From an uncultured Eubacteriales bacterium (lineage in GTDB: Bacteria; Bacillota; Clostridia; Oscillospirales; CAG-272): 64,000 bases of DNA. Positions 39,776 to 48,470 of the stretch are shown here, piece after piece. Both the position numbers and the translations under genes were made by a program. The stretch spans positions 62,001 to 126,000 of the forward strand of contig CAKSZH010000003.1 in assembly GCA_934525675.1 (NCBI GenBank), in the 5' to 3' direction. A model generated the notes under the pieces. It was given only the letters and a program-made list of their open reading frames with translations. It did no database searches and was not told the DNA's origin. The stretch's first letter is position 1. Each line of letters starts with the position of its first letter.

Positions 39776-40116
39776 GCTTGATATGCGATGATGCGAGAGG
39801 TTGCTGTTCGGGACGCTGAACGGGGAATTTTCGCGGAGTATGTCCGTTTAACCGGGCGACAACAGCTCAGGTGAACACGATCCGGTGCAACATGCGGTGC
39901 CGGATGTGACGCATGTGTTGATTCGTATTTCCCCCGGAGTTTGCTGCTCCCAGATGCTGATGGGAGGGCAAAGTCCGTCTTTTCAGGGAAGCCGAAGAAA
40001 CACACGGAACGGTGTACATCTGACTGAGTCCCATCGGGAACGCCGCTTTCCGAAAACGCGCTACATTATATATACGCGAGAGGAAAGCAAGCGAAATCTG
40101 ATAGGAGGCAAAAGCA
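39776..40116 (+). promoter_or_regulatory. long leader of the ribosomal operon
   Basis: About 340 transcribed bases without a gene. GTTGCTGTT (near 39800) can pair with GACAACAGC (near 39856), and CCCATCGG/other short dyads follow before the AGGAGG at 40104. The length and pairing suggest autogenous control by a ribosomal protein, but no named leader motif is recognised. The 280 bases before the promoter (39460-39740) show nothing I can name. Confidence 0.45.
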
Positions 40117-40428
40117 ATGGCAGTCAAAGAAAAGATCAGAGTGCGTCTGAAGAGCTACGACCACACCCTCGTCGATGCGGCAGCAGAGAAGATCGTGGAA
40201 GTCGCAAAGAGAAACGGCGCTGAGGTTTCCGGCCCTGTACCGCTCCCGACCGATAAGGAGATCATCACGATTCTCCGCGCGGTCCACAAGTACAAGGACA
40301 GCCGCGAGCAGTTCGAGCTCCGCACGCACAAGAGACTGATCGACGTCATCAAACCGTCCCAGAAGGCTGTGGACGCGCTGATGAGCGTTGAACTTCCCGC
40401 CGGTGTTGAAATCGACGTTAAGCTGTAA
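40117..40428 (+). CDS. rpsJ: 30S ribosomal protein S10
   Basis: 103 residues, complete. KIRVRLKSYDHTLVDAAAEKIV and GPVPLPTDKEIITILRAVHKYKDSREQFE are canonical. First gene of the operon; AGGAGG precedes the ATG. A gap of 133 bases separates it from rplC, larger than most gaps in the operon. Confidence 0.98.
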   Translation: MAVKEKIRVRLKSYDHTLVDAAAEKIVEVAKRNGAEVSGPVPLPTDKEIITILRAVHKYKDSREQFELRTHKRLIDVIKPSQKAVDALMSVELPAGVEIDVKL

Positions 40429-40561
40429 GGCGTAGCGTTCCGGCAAATTTCCAAGGCCACAAAGACAACAGCCGAACCGCTTACGGGCGGGGATCGGTAA
40501 CTTTGTAAATCAAGTTGTCCGAGAAAGACGGTCAACCAATAATTTACAGGAGGAAATCAAA

Positions 40562-41194
40562 ATGAAAAAGGGCATTATCGGTAGAAAAGTCGGTATGACG
40601 CAGGTTTTCGACGAAGTCGGAAACGTCATCCCGGTGACTCTGATCGAAGCGGGCCCCTGTGTTGTCGCACAGAAGAAAACCGCTGAACATGACGGCTATG
40701 ATGCCGTTCAGCTTGGCTTCATGGAAGTCAAGGAAAAGCACCTCACAAAGCCTGAAATCGGGCACTTCAAGAAGACGGGACTTGCTCCCAAGAAGCATCT
40801 CAAGGAATTCCGCCTTGATGACTGCTCCGCGCTGAATGTCGGTGACACGGTCACTGCCGATACCTTCGCCATTGGCGAAAAGGTCGACGTTACTGGTCTG
40901 ACCAAGGGCCACGGCTTCACGGGTACAGTCAAGAGATGGAACAACCACGTTCTGTGCTCCACGCACGGCGTTGGTCCGATCCACCGTCAGCCCGGCTCTA
41001 TGGGTGCTAACTCCACCCCGTCCCGCATCTACAAGAACAAGAAGATGGCGGGCCAGTACGGTAACGAACAGGTCACCGTTCTGAATCTCAAGGTTGTCAA
41101 GATCGACAGCGGCAGAAACCTGCTTGCCATCAAGGGTGCCGTTCCCGGCGCCAAGGACGGCATCGTGTTCATCCGCGACTCGATCAAAGCATAA
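40562..41194 (+). CDS. rplC: 50S ribosomal protein L3
   Basis: 210 residues. KGIIGRKVGMTQVFDEVG and the conserved GHGFTGTVKRW...HGVGPIHRQPGSMGA region are present. Binds the 3' end of 23S rRNA near the peptidyl transferase centre. AGGAGG ahead of the ATG. Confidence 0.98.
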   Translation: MKKGIIGRKVGMTQVFDEVGNVIPVTLIEAGPCVVAQKKTAEHDGYDAVQLGFMEVKEKHLTKPEIGHFKKTGLAPKKHLKEFRLDDCSALNVGDTVTADTFAIGEKVDVTGLTKGHGFTGTVKRWNNHVLCSTHGVGPIHRQPGSMGANSTPSRIYKNKKMAGQYGNEQVTVLNLKVVKIDSGRNLLAIKGAVPGAKDGIVFIRDSIKA

Positions 41195-41215
41195 TGCGGA
41201 AGGAGGAAACAAACA

Positions 41216-41839
41216 ATGCCAAACGTAAAGGTATTTGATATGGCCGGCAAGGAAGTCGGCGAAATCACGCTGTCCGATGTGATTTTCGGAGCGGACGTCA
41301 ATGGTGCTGTCCTCCACGCAGCAGTCAGAGCTTATCTGATGAACCAGAGACAGGGCACGCAGTCCACACTGACCCGCACGGAGGTTTCCGGCGGCGGCAA
41401 GAAGCCTTGGAGACAGAAGGGAACCGGTCGTGCACGTCAGGGTTCCACCCGTTCTCCTCAGTGGACGCACGGCGGTGTCGCTCTCGGCCCGAAGCCCAGA
41501 GATTACCGCACCGGCATGAACAAGAAGACCAAGAGACTGGCACTTTACAGCGCACTGTCCGCGAAGGTCGCAGAGGGAAGCCTGATTGTCGTTGACGACA
41601 TCAAGTGTGACTCCTTCAGCACCAAGACCATGGCGAACATGCTGAAGGCGCTCGGCTCCGAAAAGAAGGCGTTGGTCGTCCTTCCGGGCGTTGACAAATT
41701 TGTGGTCAAGAGCTGCGCGAACATCGCGGGCGTCAAGACCTCACTCTATAACACCATCAACGTCTACGACATTCTCAATGCCGACAAGTTCATCATCGCG
41801 AAAACGGCAGTCGAAAAACTTGAGGAGGTGTACGCATAA
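41216..41839 (+). CDS. rplD: 50S ribosomal protein L4
   Basis: 207 residues. The exit-tunnel loop is visible (RTEVSGGGKKPWRQKGTGRARQGSTRSPQW). Its stop overlaps the rplW ATG by one base. In some bacteria L4 controls this operon; here there is a long leader it could act on, unproven. Confidence 0.98.
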   Translation: MPNVKVFDMAGKEVGEITLSDVIFGADVNGAVLHAAVRAYLMNQRQGTQSTLTRTEVSGGGKKPWRQKGTGRARQGSTRSPQWTHGGVALGPKPRDYRTGMNKKTKRLALYSALSAKVAEGSLIVVDDIKCDSFSTKTMANMLKALGSEKKALVVLPGVDKFVVKSCANIAGVKTSLYNTINVYDILNADKFIIAKTAVEKLEEVYA

Positions 41840-42132
41840 TGAAAATGGTACAGGATATCATCATTGCTCCCGTTATCACGGAAGCCAGCATGGACAACCA
41901 CGCTGCAAAGAAGTACACGTTCAAGGTTCAGTCGAATGCGACCAAGGCTGAGATCGCGGCAGCGGTTGAAGAAATGTTCAAGGTCAGCGTTCAGTCCGTC
42001 AACACGGTGAACATGAAGAAAAAGCCGAAGAGACTCGGTGTACACTCCGGTTACACCTCGGAATGGAAGAAAGCCATCGTTACCCTGAAGGCGGATTCCA
42101 AGCCGATCGGGTTCTTCGAAGGCTTGAACTAA
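41839..42132 (+). CDS. rplW: 50S ribosomal protein L23
   Basis: 97 residues. IAPVITEASMDNHAAKKYTFKV and NTVNMKKKPKRLGVHSG are typical. Sits at the tunnel exit and docks trigger factor and SRP. Confidence 0.98.
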   Translation: MKMVQDIIIAPVITEASMDNHAAKKYTFKVQSNATKAEIAAAVEEMFKVSVQSVNTVNMKKKPKRLGVHSGYTSEWKKAIVTLKADSKPIGFFEGLN

Positions 42133-42149
42133 GGTAGGAGGATAAGAGA

Positions 42150-42980
42150 ATGCCTACATTCAAGTACAAACCTACAACTCCCTCGAGAAGAAATATGTCG
42201 GTTGCAACCTTCGATGAGGTGACCAAGTTCACCCCCGAGAAGAGCCTGCTCGCAACCAAGAAGAAGCACGCCGGCCGTAACAGCTACGGCAAGATCACCG
42301 TTCGTCATAAGGGCGGCGGAAACAAGGTCAAGTACCGCGTGATCGACTTCAAGCGTCAGAGCGAAGTCCCGGCAAAGGTCCTCGGCATCGAATACGATCC
42401 GAACCGTACCGCGTATATCGCACTTCTCCAGGACGAGAACGGAAACAAGAGCTATATCATCGCTCCCTCCGGACTCAAGACCGGCGAGACTGTTTACTCC
42501 TCCGCAAATGCGGACATCAAGCCGGGCAATACGCTTCCGATCGCAAATATCCCGGTCGGTACGCTCATCAACAACATCGAGCTGTATCCCGGCAAGGGCT
42601 CTCAGCTTGTCCGCAGTGCAGGCGTGTTTGCACAGCTGATCGCTAAGGAAAACGGTTCCGCTCAGGTGAGACTGCCTTCCGGCGAGGTCAGAATCATCCG
42701 CCTCGATTGCAAGGCAACGATCGGTCAGATCGGCAACCTTGAGCATGACACTGTGAAACTGGGTAAGGCAGGCAAGACGAGACACAAGGGCATCCGCCCG
42801 ACCGTCCGCGGCTCTGTCATGAACCCCTGCGATCACCCTCACGGTGGTGGTGAAGGTAAGTCGCCGGTCGGACATCCCGGCCCGATGACCCCTTGGGGCA
42901 AGCCGGCTATGGGTTATAAGACCCGTGACCACAAGGCTCGCACCAACAAATTCATCGTGAAGCGCAGAAACGCTAAATAA
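42150..42980 (+). CDS. rplB: 50S ribosomal protein L2
   Basis: 276 residues. KYKPTTPSRRNMSV at the start, GRNSYGKITVRHKGGG, and the conserved DHPHGGGEGKSPVG with the functional His. Complete. GTAGGAGG precedes the ATG. Confidence 0.99.
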   Translation: MPTFKYKPTTPSRRNMSVATFDEVTKFTPEKSLLATKKKHAGRNSYGKITVRHKGGGNKVKYRVIDFKRQSEVPAKVLGIEYDPNRTAYIALLQDENGNKSYIIAPSGLKTGETVYSSANADIKPGNTLPIANIPVGTLINNIELYPGKGSQLVRSAGVFAQLIAKENGSAQVRLPSGEVRIIRLDCKATIGQIGNLEHDTVKLGKAGKTRHKGIRPTVRGSVMNPCDHPHGGGEGKSPVGHPGPMTPWGKPAMGYKTRDHKARTNKFIVKRRNAK

Positions 42981-42994
42981 GGAGGGAATATAGT

Positions 42995-43273
42995 ATGAGC
43001 AGAAGTCTGAAGAAGGCGCCGTTCGTAGAAGCGAAGCTTTACGCACGTATTTGCGCTATGAATGAGAAGGGCGAGAAGAAGGTCATCAAGACCTGGAGCC
43101 GTTCTTCCACTATTTTCCCTGAGTTCGTCGGTCATACCATCGCGGTTCACGACGGCAGAAAGCACGTTCCGGTCTATATCATCGAAGATATGGTCGGACA
43201 CAAGCTCGGCGAGTTCGCTCCCACCAGAACCTTCAAGGGTCACGCGGGCACGAAGACGTCGAACAACGGTTGA
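42995..43273 (+). CDS. rpsS: 30S ribosomal protein S19
   Basis: 92 residues. MSRSLKKAPFVEAKL, then WSRSSTIFPEFVGHTIAVHDGRKHVPVYI and FAPTRTFKGHAG. Complete and in the usual place. Confidence 0.98.
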   Translation: MSRSLKKAPFVEAKLYARICAMNEKGEKKVIKTWSRSSTIFPEFVGHTIAVHDGRKHVPVYIIEDMVGHKLGEFAPTRTFKGHAGTKTSNNG

Positions 43274-43290
43274 TCGGGAGGGTAATTGAG

Positions 43291-43626
43291 ATGGAAGCAA
43301 AAGCAATGCTGAAATACGCAAGAATCTCCCCCCGCAAGGTGCAGTACGTGCTTGACCTCATCAGAGGAAAAGATACCGATACCGCAATGGCGATCCTCAA
43401 GAACACTCCGAAGTCCGCTTCCGAGTATCTTGTGAAGCTGCTGCACAGCGCAGTTGCCAATGCGGAAAACAATTTCCACATGGATCCTTCTAAGCTCTAT
43501 GTCTCCGCTTGCTTTGTTTGCCCCGGTCCGACTCTCAAGAGAATCATGCCGAGAGCAAAGGGCAGCGCCGACAGAATCCTGAAGAGAACCAGCCACGTTA
43601 CCCTCGTGGTCGCTGAAAAAGACTGA
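43291..43626 (+). CDS. rplV: 50S ribosomal protein L22
   Basis: 111 residues from the ATG at 43291, which has GGAGGG ahead; the open frame begins 21 bases earlier. KYARISPRKVQYVLDLIRGKD and PRAKGSADRILKRTSHVTLVV are canonical. Confidence 0.97.
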   Translation: MEAKAMLKYARISPRKVQYVLDLIRGKDTDTAMAILKNTPKSASEYLVKLLHSAVANAENNFHMDPSKLYVSACFVCPGPTLKRIMPRAKGSADRILKRTSHVTLVVAEKD

Positions 43627-43641
43627 TAGGAGGACGAGCAG

Positions 43642-44412
43642 ATGGGTCAGAAAGTGAATCCCCACGGCATTCGCGTGGGCGTAATCAAAAACTGGGATTC
43701 CAGATGGTTTGCGAAGAACTACGGTGACAACATCGTGTCCGACGCAAAGATCAGAAAGTATCTCAAGACGGAGCTGATGGACGCCGGTATCGCAAAGATC
43801 GAGATCGAGCGTGACAGCAAGCGTGTCCGCGTATTCGTGGACTGCGCGAAGCCCGGACTTGTCATCGGCAAGGGCGGCTCCGAAATCGAAAAGTACAAGG
43901 CAGAGCTTGAAAAGATCGTCGGCGGTCCCGTTGCACTCAATGTCAACGAGATTCGTCAGCCCGACCTGAACGCACAGCTCGTCGCTGAGAACATCGCTTC
44001 CCAGCTGGAGCGCAGAGTCGCGTTCAGACGTGCGATGAAGATGGCGATCCGCAATACCATGCGCCTTGGTGCAAAGGGTATCAAGATCTCCTGCGGCGGT
44101 CGTCTCGGCGGTGCCGAGATCGCAAGAACGGAGCATTATCATGAAGGTACCATTCCGCTTCAGACGCTCCGTGCCGACATCGACTACGGCTTCTGGGAAG
44201 CCAACACCACCTACGGAAAGATCGGCGTGAAGGTCTGGATCTACAAGGGCGAGGTGCTGAACGAGGTCAACAGACAGGGCGTTCAGGACAACCGTTCCGA
44301 TCGCAGAGATAACCGCAGAGACAACCGCGGTGACAGAAGAAACTTCAATGGCAACCGCGGCAACGGTAACTTCCGCGGCGAGAGAACTCCTAAGGAAGGG
44401 GGCAGAAAGTAA
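43642..44412 (+). CDS. rpsC: 30S ribosomal protein S3 with Arg/Asn/Gly-rich tail
   Basis: 256 residues. The KH domain (VFVDCAKPGLVIGKGGSEIE) and C-terminal domain (GIKISCGGRLGGAEIARTEHY, then GVKVWIYKGEVL) are complete. About 45 extra residues rich in Arg, Asn, Asp and Gly follow (NRSDRRDNRRDNRGDRRNF), longer than the usual S3. Such tails are seen in some Clostridia; their role is not known to me. Its TAA overlaps the rplP ATG by one base. Confidence 0.98.
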   Translation: MGQKVNPHGIRVGVIKNWDSRWFAKNYGDNIVSDAKIRKYLKTELMDAGIAKIEIERDSKRVRVFVDCAKPGLVIGKGGSEIEKYKAELEKIVGGPVALNVNEIRQPDLNAQLVAENIASQLERRVAFRRAMKMAIRNTMRLGAKGIKISCGGRLGGAEIARTEHYHEGTIPLQTLRADIDYGFWEANTTYGKIGVKVWIYKGEVLNEVNRQGVQDNRSDRRDNRRDNRGDRRNFNGNRGNGNFRGERTPKEGGRK

Positions 44413-44840
44413 TGTTAATGCCGAAGAGAGTCAAGTATCGTCGTGTACAGCGCGGCCGTCTGAAGGGCAAGGCTACACGCGGCAATACGATTTCCAACGG
44501 TGCTTACGGTCTTGTTGCCCTTGAGCCCGCATGGATTACTGCAAATCAGATCGAGGCTGCCCGTATCGCTATGACGCGTTACACCAAGCGTGGCGGTCAG
44601 GTCTGGATCAAGATTTTCCCCGACAAGCCGATCACCGAGAAGCCGGCTGAAACCCGAATGGGTTCCGGTAAAGGTTCTCCCGAATACTGGGTCGCGGTTG
44701 TAAAGCCGGGACGCGTGATGTTCGAGATGGCAGGCGTTGACGAGCCCGTCGCACGGGAAGCAATGCGTCTTGCGAGCCATAAGCTGCCGATCAAGTGCAA
44801 GTTTGTGGTAAAGAGCGAAGTTGAGACAGAGGAGGCATAA
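44412..44840 (+). CDS. rplP: 50S ribosomal protein L16
   Basis: 142 residues. MLMPKRVKYRRVQRGRLKG at the start, and RMGSGKGSPEYWVAVVKPGR in the middle. Binds near the A-site tRNA. Confidence 0.98.
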   Translation: MLMPKRVKYRRVQRGRLKGKATRGNTISNGAYGLVALEPAWITANQIEAARIAMTRYTKRGGQVWIKIFPDKPITEKPAETRMGSGKGSPEYWVAVVKPGRVMFEMAGVDEPVAREAMRLASHKLPIKCKFVVKSEVETEEA

Positions 44841-44843
44841 GCG

Positions 44844-45032
44844 ATGAAGGCAAGTGATATCAGAGAAATGACCGCCGAAGAACTGAATGCGAAACTCAAG
44901 GATCTCAAGACCGAGCTCTTTAACCTTCGCTTTCAGCACGCGGTCAATCAGCTTGAGAACACGCACAAGATCACTGAGGTCAAGCGTGACATCGCTCGCG
45001 TTATGACCATTCTTCAGGAAAAGAAAGCATAA
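44844..45032 (+). CDS. rpmC: 50S ribosomal protein L29
   Basis: 62 residues: two helices, SDIREMTAEELNAKLKDLKTELFNLRFQ and NTHKITEVKRDIARVMTIL. Three bases after rplP. Confidence 0.97.
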   Translation: MKASDIREMTAEELNAKLKDLKTELFNLRFQHAVNQLENTHKITEVKRDIARVMTILQEKKA

Positions 45033-45047
45033 GGAGGAGAATGAGTC

Positions 45048-45305
45048 ATGGCAGAAGAAAGAGCGCTCAGAAAGACCAGAGTCGGACTCGTGGTCAGCGA
45101 TAAGATGGAAAAGACGGTTGTCGTCGCAATCGAAGACAACGTCAAGCACGCAACCTACGGAAAGATCATCAAGCGCACGCTGAAGATCCACGCGCGTGAC
45201 GAGATCGGATGCGGCGTCGGCGACAAGGTCGAGGTCATGGAGACCAGACCCCTGTCCAAGACGATCCGTTGGCGCGTCACCGAGATCATCGAAAAGGCGA
45301 AGTAA
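45048..45305 (+). CDS. rpsQ: 30S ribosomal protein S17
   Basis: 85 residues. KTRVGLVVSDKMEKTVVVAIED and the OB-fold ending DKVEVMETRPLSKTIRWRVTEII. Followed by a 74-base gap before rplN. Confidence 0.97.
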   Translation: MAEERALRKTRVGLVVSDKMEKTVVVAIEDNVKHATYGKIIKRTLKIHARDEIGCGVGDKVEVMETRPLSKTIRWRVTEIIEKAK

Positions 45306-45379
45306 TTCGCACCGCACATTCACAAGCATTCGAATAGTAGGTACGTTGAAGCGTGCCGAAACAGTAGGAGGAAAAGAAA

Positions 45380-45748
45380 GTGATTCAGCAACAGACACTT
45401 ATGAACGTCGCTGACAACACCGGTGCGAAGGAACTGATGTGCATTCGCGTTCTGGGAGGAACCGGACGCAGATATGCGAACATCGGCGATATCGTCGTAT
45501 GTGCAGTCAAGAAGGCTGCAACCGGCGGCGTAGTCAAGAAGGGCGACGTTGTCAAAGCGGTTATTGTCAGAAGCGTACACGGCATTCACCGTGCAGACGG
45601 TTCTTACATTAAGTTTGACGAAAACGCAGCAGTCATCATCCGTGATGACAACACGCCGAGAGGCACCCGTATTTTCGGGCCTGTGGCAAGAGAGCTCCGT
45701 GAGAAGGATTTTCTGAAGATCCTGTCTCTGGCTCCCGAAGTACTTTGA
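45380..45748 (+). CDS. rplN: 50S ribosomal protein L14
   Basis: 122 residues from a GTG start with AGGAGG ahead. MIQQQTLMNVADNTGAKELMCIRVLGG and RGTRIFGPVARELREK are canonical. Confidence 0.98.
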   Translation: MIQQQTLMNVADNTGAKELMCIRVLGGTGRRYANIGDIVVCAVKKAATGGVVKKGDVVKAVIVRSVHGIHRADGSYIKFDENAAVIIRDDNTPRGTRIFGPVARELREKDFLKILSLAPEVL

Positions 45749-45763
45749 TGGAGGTATCGGACA

Positions 45764-46078
45764 ATGGCAAAGATGCATATCAAAACCGGCGATACCGTCG
45801 TCGTACTTTCCGGCGATGACAAGGGCGTAAAGGGCGAAGTGATCGCAGTCAGCCCCAAGGAAGACAAGGTCATCGTGAAGGCAGTCAACATGATCCACAA
45901 GCACGTAAAGCCTCGCCGTCAGGGCGAGACCGGCGGAATCGTTGATGCCGAGGGCGCAATCTACGCGTCCAAGGTCGCACTGTTCTGCCCCAAGTGCCAG
46001 AAGGGTGTCCGCGTCAAGATGCTTCTTGACGGCGACAAGAAAGTCCGCACCTGCGCTAAGTGCGGCGAAAAGCTTTGA
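45764..46078 (+). CDS. rplX: 50S ribosomal protein L24
   Basis: 104 residues. KOW motif GDTVVVLSGDDKGVKGEVIAV; the C-terminus has the CPKCQKGVR and CAKCGEK zinc-type pairs. Confidence 0.97.
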   Translation: MAKMHIKTGDTVVVLSGDDKGVKGEVIAVSPKEDKVIVKAVNMIHKHVKPRRQGETGGIVDAEGAIYASKVALFCPKCQKGVRVKMLLDGDKKVRTCAKCGEKL

Positions 46079-46096
46079 TAAGGAGGGCGGAAGACA

Positions 46097-46636
46097 ATGG
46101 CAAGATTAAAAGATCTGTATAAAGCAGAGATCGCTCCCGCACTCATGAAGAAGTACGAGTACAAGAGCGTCATGCAGATCCCGAAGCTCGACAAGATCGT
46201 TATCAACGTCGGCGTGGGTGAAGCAAGAGAAAACTCCAAGGCGATCGACAGCGTCATCGCCGACATCACCGCAATCACCGGTCAGAAGGCAGTTCCGACT
46301 TACGCTAAGAAGTCGGTCGCTAACTTCAAGGTCCGTCAGGGCATGAAGATCGGTGTGAAGGTCACCCTCCGCGGCGAGAGAATGTATGAATTCGTCGACA
46401 GACTGTTCAACTTCGCTCTCCCCCGCGTCCGTGACTTCAAGGGTATCAATCCCAACGCTTTTGACGGCCGCGGCAACTACTCCCTCGGCCTCAAGGAACA
46501 GCTGATCTTCCCCGAAATCGAATACGACAAGGTTGAGAAGATCCGCGGCATGGATATCTGCTTCGTGACGACGGCAAACACCGACGACGAAGCAAGAGAG
46601 CTGCTGAGAGCATTCGGCGCTCCCTTCGCAAACTGA
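46097..46636 (+). CDS. rplE: 50S ribosomal protein L5
   Basis: 179 residues. YKSVMQIPKLDKIVINVGVG, then GQKAVPTYAKKSVANFKVRQG and RDFKGINPNAFDGRGNYSLG. Binds 5S rRNA. Confidence 0.98.
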   Translation: MARLKDLYKAEIAPALMKKYEYKSVMQIPKLDKIVINVGVGEARENSKAIDSVIADITAITGQKAVPTYAKKSVANFKVRQGMKIGVKVTLRGERMYEFVDRLFNFALPRVRDFKGINPNAFDGRGNYSLGLKEQLIFPEIEYDKVEKIRGMDICFVTTANTDDEARELLRAFGAPFAN

Positions 46637-46653
46637 CAAGGAGGTAACGTAAG

Positions 46654-46839
46654 ATGGCAAAAAAGGCTATGATTCTTAAGCAGCAGAAGAAGCAGAAGTA
46701 CTCCACCCGTGAGTACACCCGTTGCAAGCTCTGCGGCCGTCCTCATGCTTATCTCCGCAAGTTCGGTATCTGCCGTATCTGCTTCCGTAATCTCGCTTAC
46801 AAGGGCGAGCTTCCGGGCGTGAAGAAAGCATCCTGGTAA
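46654..46839 (+). CDS. rpsN: 30S ribosomal protein S14, zinc type
   Basis: 61 residues with CKLC and CRIC, the zinc-binding short form common in Firmicutes. Begins MAKKAMILKQQKKQKY. Followed by an unusual 185-base structured gap. Confidence 0.98.
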   Translation: MAKKAMILKQQKKQKYSTREYTRCKLCGRPHAYLRKFGICRICFRNLAYKGELPGVKKASW

Positions 46840-47024
46840 TCTTACCGGGGCGCCGCCCAAGGGCGGTAAAACAACTCAATTATTTTCCGCTTTCCGGCTT
46901 TTTGCCGGACGGCGGCGGATAATAACTCCCAACTATCGGCAGGAAGCGGGCGACCGCTTAACCGCCGGTATGCCGCCGGAAAACCGGCAGCAAGATTTTT
47001 AACTTGCATAAGGAGGAAAACAAT
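46840..47024 (+). promoter_or_regulatory. structured spacer between rpsN and rpsH
   Basis: 185 bases without a gene, where other gaps in this operon are mostly 13-25. Hairpins: CCGCCC/GGGCGG (46853-46866), TCCGGC/GCCGGA (46893-46909), AAGCGG-GCGA-CCGCTT (46944-46959) and GCCGG-AAAA-CCGGC (46975-46988), the last followed by a short T run. It could be an S8-linked control element, a processing site or an inserted repeat; no named family is recognised. Confidence 0.5.
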
Positions 47025-47423
47025 ATGCAAATGTCAGACGTTATTGCCGATATGCTCACAAGAATCAGAAACGCAAGCACTGCGAAGCATGCTACTGTGG
47101 ACATCCCGGCATCCAACATGAAGAAGTCCATTGCGGACATTCTTGTGGAAGAGGGCTATGTGAAGTCTTACCAGGTCATCGACGACGGTAAGCAGGGTGT
47201 CATCCGTGTCACGCTGAAGTACGTAGGCAACAAGCAGAAGGTCATTCGCGGCATCCGCCGTGTGTCCAAGCCCGGCCTCCGTATCTACGCCGGCTACGAG
47301 GATATGCCCCGTGTCATGAACGGACTCGGCATCGCCATCGTGTCCACTTCCAAGGGCATCATGACGGACAAGAAGGCTCGCGCTGCGAAAATCGGCGGCG
47401 AAGTCCTCGCGTTCGTATGGTAA
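47025..47423 (+). CDS. rpsH: 30S ribosomal protein S8
   Basis: 132 residues from the ATG at 47025 (AGGAGG ahead). MQMSDVIADMLTRIRNAS and GIAIVSTSKGIMTDKKARAAKIGGEVLAFVW are canonical. S8 is the regulator of the spc operon in E. coli. Confidence 0.98.
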   Translation: MQMSDVIADMLTRIRNASTAKHATVDIPASNMKKSIADILVEEGYVKSYQVIDDGKQGVIRVTLKYVGNKQKVIRGIRRVSKPGLRIYAGYEDMPRVMNGLGIAIVSTSKGIMTDKKARAAKIGGEVLAFVW

Positions 47424-47444
47424 TCGGGACGGAGGTATAGAGAT

Positions 47445-48017
47445 ATGTCAAGAATTGGTAGAATGCCTGTAACTCTTGCCAAGGGCGTCGAAATCACTGT
47501 CGCCGACGGCAACCTCGTCACCGTAAAGGGCCCCCTCGGAACGCTTTCTCAGAAGCTGCCCGAAAGAATGACGATCAAAGTGGAAGGAACCGTAGCTCAC
47601 GTTACCCGCCCGACGGATGAACCGAGCGACAGAGCACTTCACGGTCTGACCCGTGCGCTGCTCCATGATATGGTTGTCGGCGTAACCGAAGGGTTCTCCA
47701 AGACGCTCCAGATCGTCGGTGTCGGCTACAAGGTCGTCAAGCAGGGAAAGACGCTTCAGCTGTACCTCGGACATTCTCTGATGTCCAACGGTATGCCGCA
47801 GGCGAACTTCCAGATCACCGAGCCCGAAGGAATCAAGTTCGAGACTCCGGACGGCAACACCATCGTGGTCAAGGGCTGCGATAAGCAGCAGGTCGGTCAG
47901 GTTGCGGCTGTCATCAGAAGCAAGAGACCCCCCGAACCCTACCATGGCAAGGGTGTCAAGTACGCAGATGAACACATTCGCCGTAAAGCCGGCAAGGCCG
48001 GTAAGGGCAAGAAGTAA
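47445..48017 (+). CDS. rplF: 50S ribosomal protein L6
   Basis: 190 residues, a little longer than usual at the Lys/Gly-rich C-terminus. SRIGRMPVTLAKGVEI and the conserved GKGVKYADEHIRRKAGKAG. Confidence 0.98.
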   Translation: MSRIGRMPVTLAKGVEITVADGNLVTVKGPLGTLSQKLPERMTIKVEGTVAHVTRPTDEPSDRALHGLTRALLHDMVVGVTEGFSKTLQIVGVGYKVVKQGKTLQLYLGHSLMSNGMPQANFQITEPEGIKFETPDGNTIVVKGCDKQQVGQVAAVIRSKRPPEPYHGKGVKYADEHIRRKAGKAGKGKK

Positions 48018-48036
48018 TTGAAAGGAGTGCAGTATT

Positions 48037-48396
48037 ATGGTATCGAGAAAAGACAGTAACCAGGCTCGTCTTAAGAGACATAAGAGAGTCAGAGCAAAGA
48101 TCTCCGGCACCGCTGCCCGTCCGCGTCTTGCCGTTTATCGTTCCAATGCGAACATCAGCGCGCAGATCATTGATGACGTTGCAGGCAAGACGCTTGCAAG
48201 CGCGTCTACCTTCGGAAAGTCTTTCGAAGGCAACGGCGGCAACAAGGAAGCAGCAAGAACCATCGGCAAGCTGATTGCCGAGAAGGCAATCGCACAGGGA
48301 ATCACCGAAGTCGTTTTCGACCGCGGCGGCTATCTGTATCACGGACGTGTATCGGAGTTGGCTGAAGGCGCTCGCGAGGGCGGCCTGAAGTTCTGA
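48037..48396 (+). CDS. rplR: 50S ribosomal protein L18
   Basis: 119 residues. RLKRHKRVRAKISGTAARPRLAVYRSNANISAQIIDD and FDRGGYLYHGRVSELAEGAREGGL. Binds 5S rRNA. Confidence 0.98.
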   Translation: MVSRKDSNQARLKRHKRVRAKISGTAARPRLAVYRSNANISAQIIDDVAGKTLASASTFGKSFEGNGGNKEAARTIGKLIAEKAIAQGITEVVFDRGGYLYHGRVSELAEGAREGGLKF

Positions 48397-48470
48397 TTGA
48401 GCTTTTTGCTCTGTCAGTCCGGTTTGTACACTGTTCAAACGAATATTTGAACAAATTTCAGGAGGAAATT

